Shown here piece after piece: positions 61,784 through 64,000 of a DNA stretch of 64,000 nt. Made by a program: the position numbers and the translations under genes. This stretch comes from Streptomyces sp. NRRL F-525. Its GTDB lineage: Bacteria; Actinomycetota; Actinomycetes; Streptomycetales; Streptomycetaceae. Location: NCBI RefSeq assembly GCF_000716605.1, contig NZ_JNXE01000017.1, positions 166,391 to 230,390 of the forward strand. The letters are read 5' to 3'. The notes under the pieces are model-generated. The model was given only the letters and a program-made list of their open reading frames with translations. It did no database searches and was not told the DNA's origin. Each line of letters opens with the position of its first letter. Positions within the stretch are counted from its first letter, which is position 1.

Positions 61784-62659
61784 ATGTGCGGAATCGTCGG
61801 GCTCCATCTGCGTGAGCCCTCCCTCGAACCCCGGCTCGGCGAACTGCTCACCGCCATGCTGGGCCAAGTCGTGGAACGCGGCCCGGACTCGGCGGGCGTC
61901 GCGGTCTACGGCGACCCGCGCCTGTCGCCGCCGGGGCGCGCGCTCGTCTCGCTGCTGGGAGTTACCCCGGAGGAGGCGTCAACCGCCTTGCCGGGTGCGG
62001 TGGTTGTCGCAGCCGACGCCACGACGGTGGTCCACGCGGAGTCGCCCGTCCCGGAGTTGCTGGCGGCCATCGCAGCCGCTCTGCCCCAGGCCACCGTCAT
62101 CGGCTCGGGGGAGGGGTTCGCCGTGCTCAAGGGCACCGGAAATCCAGTCCAGTTGGCCGAGTCGTTCGGGCTCGCCGGAGTGACCGGCTACCAAGGTGTC
62201 GGCCATACCCGCATGGCCACCGAGTCGGCCGTCACCCCCGAAGGTGCGCACCCCTTCTCCGTCGGCCCCGGTCAGTGCCTCGTCCACAACGGGTCGTTCG
62301 CCAACCACGCCACCATCCGCCGTGAACTCCGGTCCCAGGGCGTGCAGTTCGACAGCGAGAACGACTCCGAGGTCGGCGCCCGCTTCGTCGCCCACCATCT
62401 CGCCCAGGGCGTCGACCTGGAGAAGGCACTACGGCTGCTGTGCGAGCGCTTCGACGGTTTCTACACGCTGTTGGTCTCCACCGCCGACTCCTTCGCGGTG
62501 GTCCGCGACGCCATCGCCTGCAAGCCCGCCCTGGTCGCCGAGACCGACGCCTGGGTGGCGATGGCCTCCGAGTACCGCGCCCTGGACGTCCTCCCGGGTA
62601 TCGAGCACGCCCGCATCTTCGAACCCGAGCCGGAAGAGGTGTACGTATGGCAGCGCTGA
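61784..62659 (+). CDS. glxB: Class II glutamine amidotransferase subunit (GlxB/MgsA-like)
   Basis: 291 residues. The Ntn nucleophile is Cys2 (MCGIVGLH), exposed after Met removal; HTRMATESAVTPEGAHPF, HNGSFANHATIRR and ENDSEVGARF are typical class II amidotransferase segments. It corresponds to the N-terminal domain of glutamate synthase, split off as a subunit that releases ammonia or an amine from an amide donor. Its end overlaps the next gene by 13 bp. Confidence 0.92.
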   Translation: MCGIVGLHLREPSLEPRLGELLTAMLGQVVERGPDSAGVAVYGDPRLSPPGRALVSLLGVTPEEASTALPGAVVVAADATTVVHAESPVPELLAAIAAALPQATVIGSGEGFAVLKGTGNPVQLAESFGLAGVTGYQGVGHTRMATESAVTPEGAHPFSVGPGQCLVHNGSFANHATIRRELRSQGVQFDSENDSEVGARFVAHHLAQGVDLEKALRLLCERFDGFYTLLVSTADSFAVVRDAIACKPALVAETDAWVAMASEYRALDVLPGIEHARIFEPEPEEVYVWQR

Positions 62660-63339
62660 CCGGGGTGGAGACCGCCGACCTCGCGGTGTCCTCCGTCCGC
62701 GATCTCAACCAGGCACTCCACGCACCCCAACCAGCGCCATCCTGGCGGGTGTTGAACCCCCGAGGTGCCCACAGCGTCGCCTGCGGTCTCAAGGACGAGG
62801 TGACCGTCGACATCGAGGGCCACGTCGGCTACTACTGCGCCGGCATGAACCAGCACGCCACGGTCACCGTGCACGGCAACGCCGGTGTGGGCGTCGCCGA
62901 GAACATGATGTCCGGCACGGTCCGGGTGCGCGGCGACGCCTCCCAATCTGCCGGGGCCACCGCACACGGCGGCCTGTTGGTGATCGAGGGCAACGCGGCC
63001 GCCCGGTGCGGGATCTCGATGAAGGGCGTGGACATCGTCGTCGGCGGGAACGTCGGTCACATGAGCGCGTTCATGGGGCAGGCGGGACGGCTGGTGGTCT
63101 GCGGCGACGCGGGCGACGCACTCGGCGACTCTCTCTACGAGGCCCGGATCTATGTCATGGGCACGGTCAAGTCCCTCGGCGCGGACTGCGTGGAGAAGGA
63201 GATGCGGGACGAACACCTCGTGGAACTCGCCGAGTTGCTGAAGGCGGCGGAGTTCGACGAGGACCCCGCCGACTTCCGTCGCTACGGCTCGGCCCGGCAG
63301 CTGTACCACTTCAAGGTCGACAACTCGACGGCGTACTGA
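62647..63339 (+). CDS. glxC: GXGXG-motif subunit (GlxC/MgsB-like)
   Basis: 230 residues from the ATG at 62647. The protein is a right-handed beta-helix of the glutamate synthase C-terminal type, with repeated Gly spacing (VHGNAGVGVAENMMSGTVRVRGDAS and the following VIEGNAAARCGISMKG). It is a structural subunit between the amidotransferase and the FMN domain. It overlaps the glxB-like gene by 13 bp. Confidence 0.92.
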   Translation: MAALTGVETADLAVSSVRDLNQALHAPQPAPSWRVLNPRGAHSVACGLKDEVTVDIEGHVGYYCAGMNQHATVTVHGNAGVGVAENMMSGTVRVRGDASQSAGATAHGGLLVIEGNAAARCGISMKGVDIVVGGNVGHMSAFMGQAGRLVVCGDAGDALGDSLYEARIYVMGTVKSLGADCVEKEMRDEHLVELAELLKAAEFDEDPADFRRYGSARQLYHFKVDNSTAY

Positions 63340-63355
63340 GGGAGTTGTTTGCTCC

Positions 63356-64000
63356 ATGGACATGGACATGGATACGGATATGAGCTTCGCATCCCGCGGC
63401 CTGCGCGAGTCGGCCACCTTCGACCGTGCCACCATCCACGCCATCCAACGGGCCGCCGCTACCGGCGTCTACGACATCCGGGGCTGGGGCGCGAAACGAC
63501 CCCTCCCGCACTTCGACGACCTGCTCTTCCTCGGAGCGAGCATGTCCCGTTACCCGCTGGAGGGTTACCGCGAGCGCTGCGACACCGACGTCGTCCTCGG
63601 CGCACGCAACGCCAAGCACCCCCTGCACCTGGACATCCCGGTCACGATCGCCGGTATGAGCTTCGGTGCCCTCTCCGCCAACGCCAAGGAAGCGCTGGGG
63701 CGTGGGGCGAGCGCGGCCGGTACCTCCACCACCACCGGCGACGGCGGCATGACCCCGGAGGAGCGGGACCAGTCCAAGCACCTCGTGTACCAGTACCTGC
63801 CGTCCCGCTACGGCATGAACCCCGACGACCTCCGCAAGGCCGACGCCATCGAAGTCGTCCTCGGGCAGGGTGCCAAGCCGGGCGGCGGAGGCATGCTGCT
63901 CGGCCAGAAGATCACCGACCGGGTGGCCGGGATGCGCACCCTGCCGGTCGGCGTCGACCAGCGCAGCGCCTGCCGCCACCCCGACTGGACCGGCCCCGAC
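63356..64000 (+). CDS. glxD: FMN-binding glutamate synthase-domain subunit (GlxD/MgsC-like), 3' truncated by window edge
   Basis: The first about 215 residues are visible, starting with a short Met/Asp repeat (MDMDMDTDM; in-frame starts at 63362 and 63368 are alternatives). The conserved TIAGMSFGALSANAKEALGRGA and TTTGDGGMTPEER stretches are the glutamate synthase central FMN domain. It probably joins with the two preceding subunits to make glutamate or N-methylglutamate from 2-oxoglutarate. The end lies beyond the window. Confidence 0.9.
   Translation, partial: MDMDMDTDMSFASRGLRESATFDRATIHAIQRAAATGVYDIRGWGAKRPLPHFDDLLFLGASMSRYPLEGYRERCDTDVVLGARNAKHPLHLDIPVTIAGMSFGALSANAKEALGRGASAAGTSTTTGDGGMTPEERDQSKHLVYQYLPSRYGMNPDDLRKADAIEVVLGQGAKPGGGGMLLGQKITDRVAGMRTLPVGVDQRSACRHPDWTGPD

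Noticed and set aside
60303..62183. 626-codon plus-strand frame overlapping glnT
   Set aside because: Arg/Pro/His-rich composition without domains; it is the shadow of glnT and the amidotransferase gene in another frame.

Overview
The base composition (very high GC with strong G/C third-position bias), GTG starts, four-base start/stop overlaps and gene repertoire (a SARP/AfsR-type regulator, a conservon with paired P450s, Tat and lipoprotein signal peptides, GH64/GH92/GH29 glycosidases, many SpoIIE-type phosphatases and TetR/AraC/PadR regulators) point to a Streptomyces or close relative. No rRNA, tRNA, insertion sequence, phage or CRISPR locus was seen. The window looks like chromosomal accessory or arm-proximal sequence.

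Layout. 1-2.8 kb: 3' part of a SARP-like regulator whose tail runs antisense into the next gene. 2.7-10.1 kb (minus): a seven-gene catabolic operon, with sugar-binding lipoprotein, two ABC permeases, ROK repressor, pyranose-oxidase-like GMC flavoenzyme, zinc deaminase and TIM-barrel sugar isomerase/lyase. 10.5-15.7 kb: an M4 metalloprotease that lacks its catalytic histidine segment, a GH64 beta-1,3-glucanase, a dienelactone hydrolase and a Sua5/YciO protein. 15.9-21.1 kb (minus): a complete conservon (kinase-like CvnA, roadblock CvnB, DUF742 CvnC, GTPase CvnD, then a CYP157-like and a CYP154-like P450). 21.3-28.2 kb: alcohol dehydrogenase, SDR and TetR operon with paired operators, then a divergent aminotransferase, an Lrp regulator and an MMPL exporter. 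28.2-35 kb: phosphatase, second GH64, GH92 mannosidase, GNAT protein. 35-43.8 kb: oxidoreductases, a damaged SGNH hydrolase ending in a 9-bp tandem array, TetR with a divergent FBP-domain gene, an ABC exporter and small regulators. 43.8-53.3 kb: a multi-sensor phosphatase, a serine hydrolase, a compact graspetide RiPP pair (precursor plus ATP-grasp ligase), an AraC regulator, a GH29 fucosidase and hypothetical genes. 53.4-60.1 kb: PadR and DUF2306, a broken DUF1152 gene, an ECF-type sigma factor with a DHFR-like gene, ferredoxin-NADP reductase and an SDR. 60.3-64 kb: a GlnT-type glutamine synthetase followed by the three split glutamate-synthase-like subunits (GATase, GXGXG, FMN domain, the last cut by the window edge), the layout of the gamma-glutamylmethylamide/N-methylglutamate route.

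Regulation visible in the sequence. Both GH64 genes carry the same perfect 14-bp palindrome TGAGAGCGCTCTCA at the same distance from their starts, which suggests one LacI-family regulator for beta-1,3-glucan use. Two TetR genes have clear inverted-repeat operators, and glnT has an 11-bp-arm inverted repeat in its leader.

The most unusual window-wide signal is the number of short tandem arrays (8-23 bp units) at or just after stop codons, together with three genes that have lost small internal or terminal segments (M4 protease, SGNH hydrolase, DUF1152). The two most system-like loci are the 2.7-10.1 kb catabolic operon and the 47.2-48.4 kb graspetide locus.
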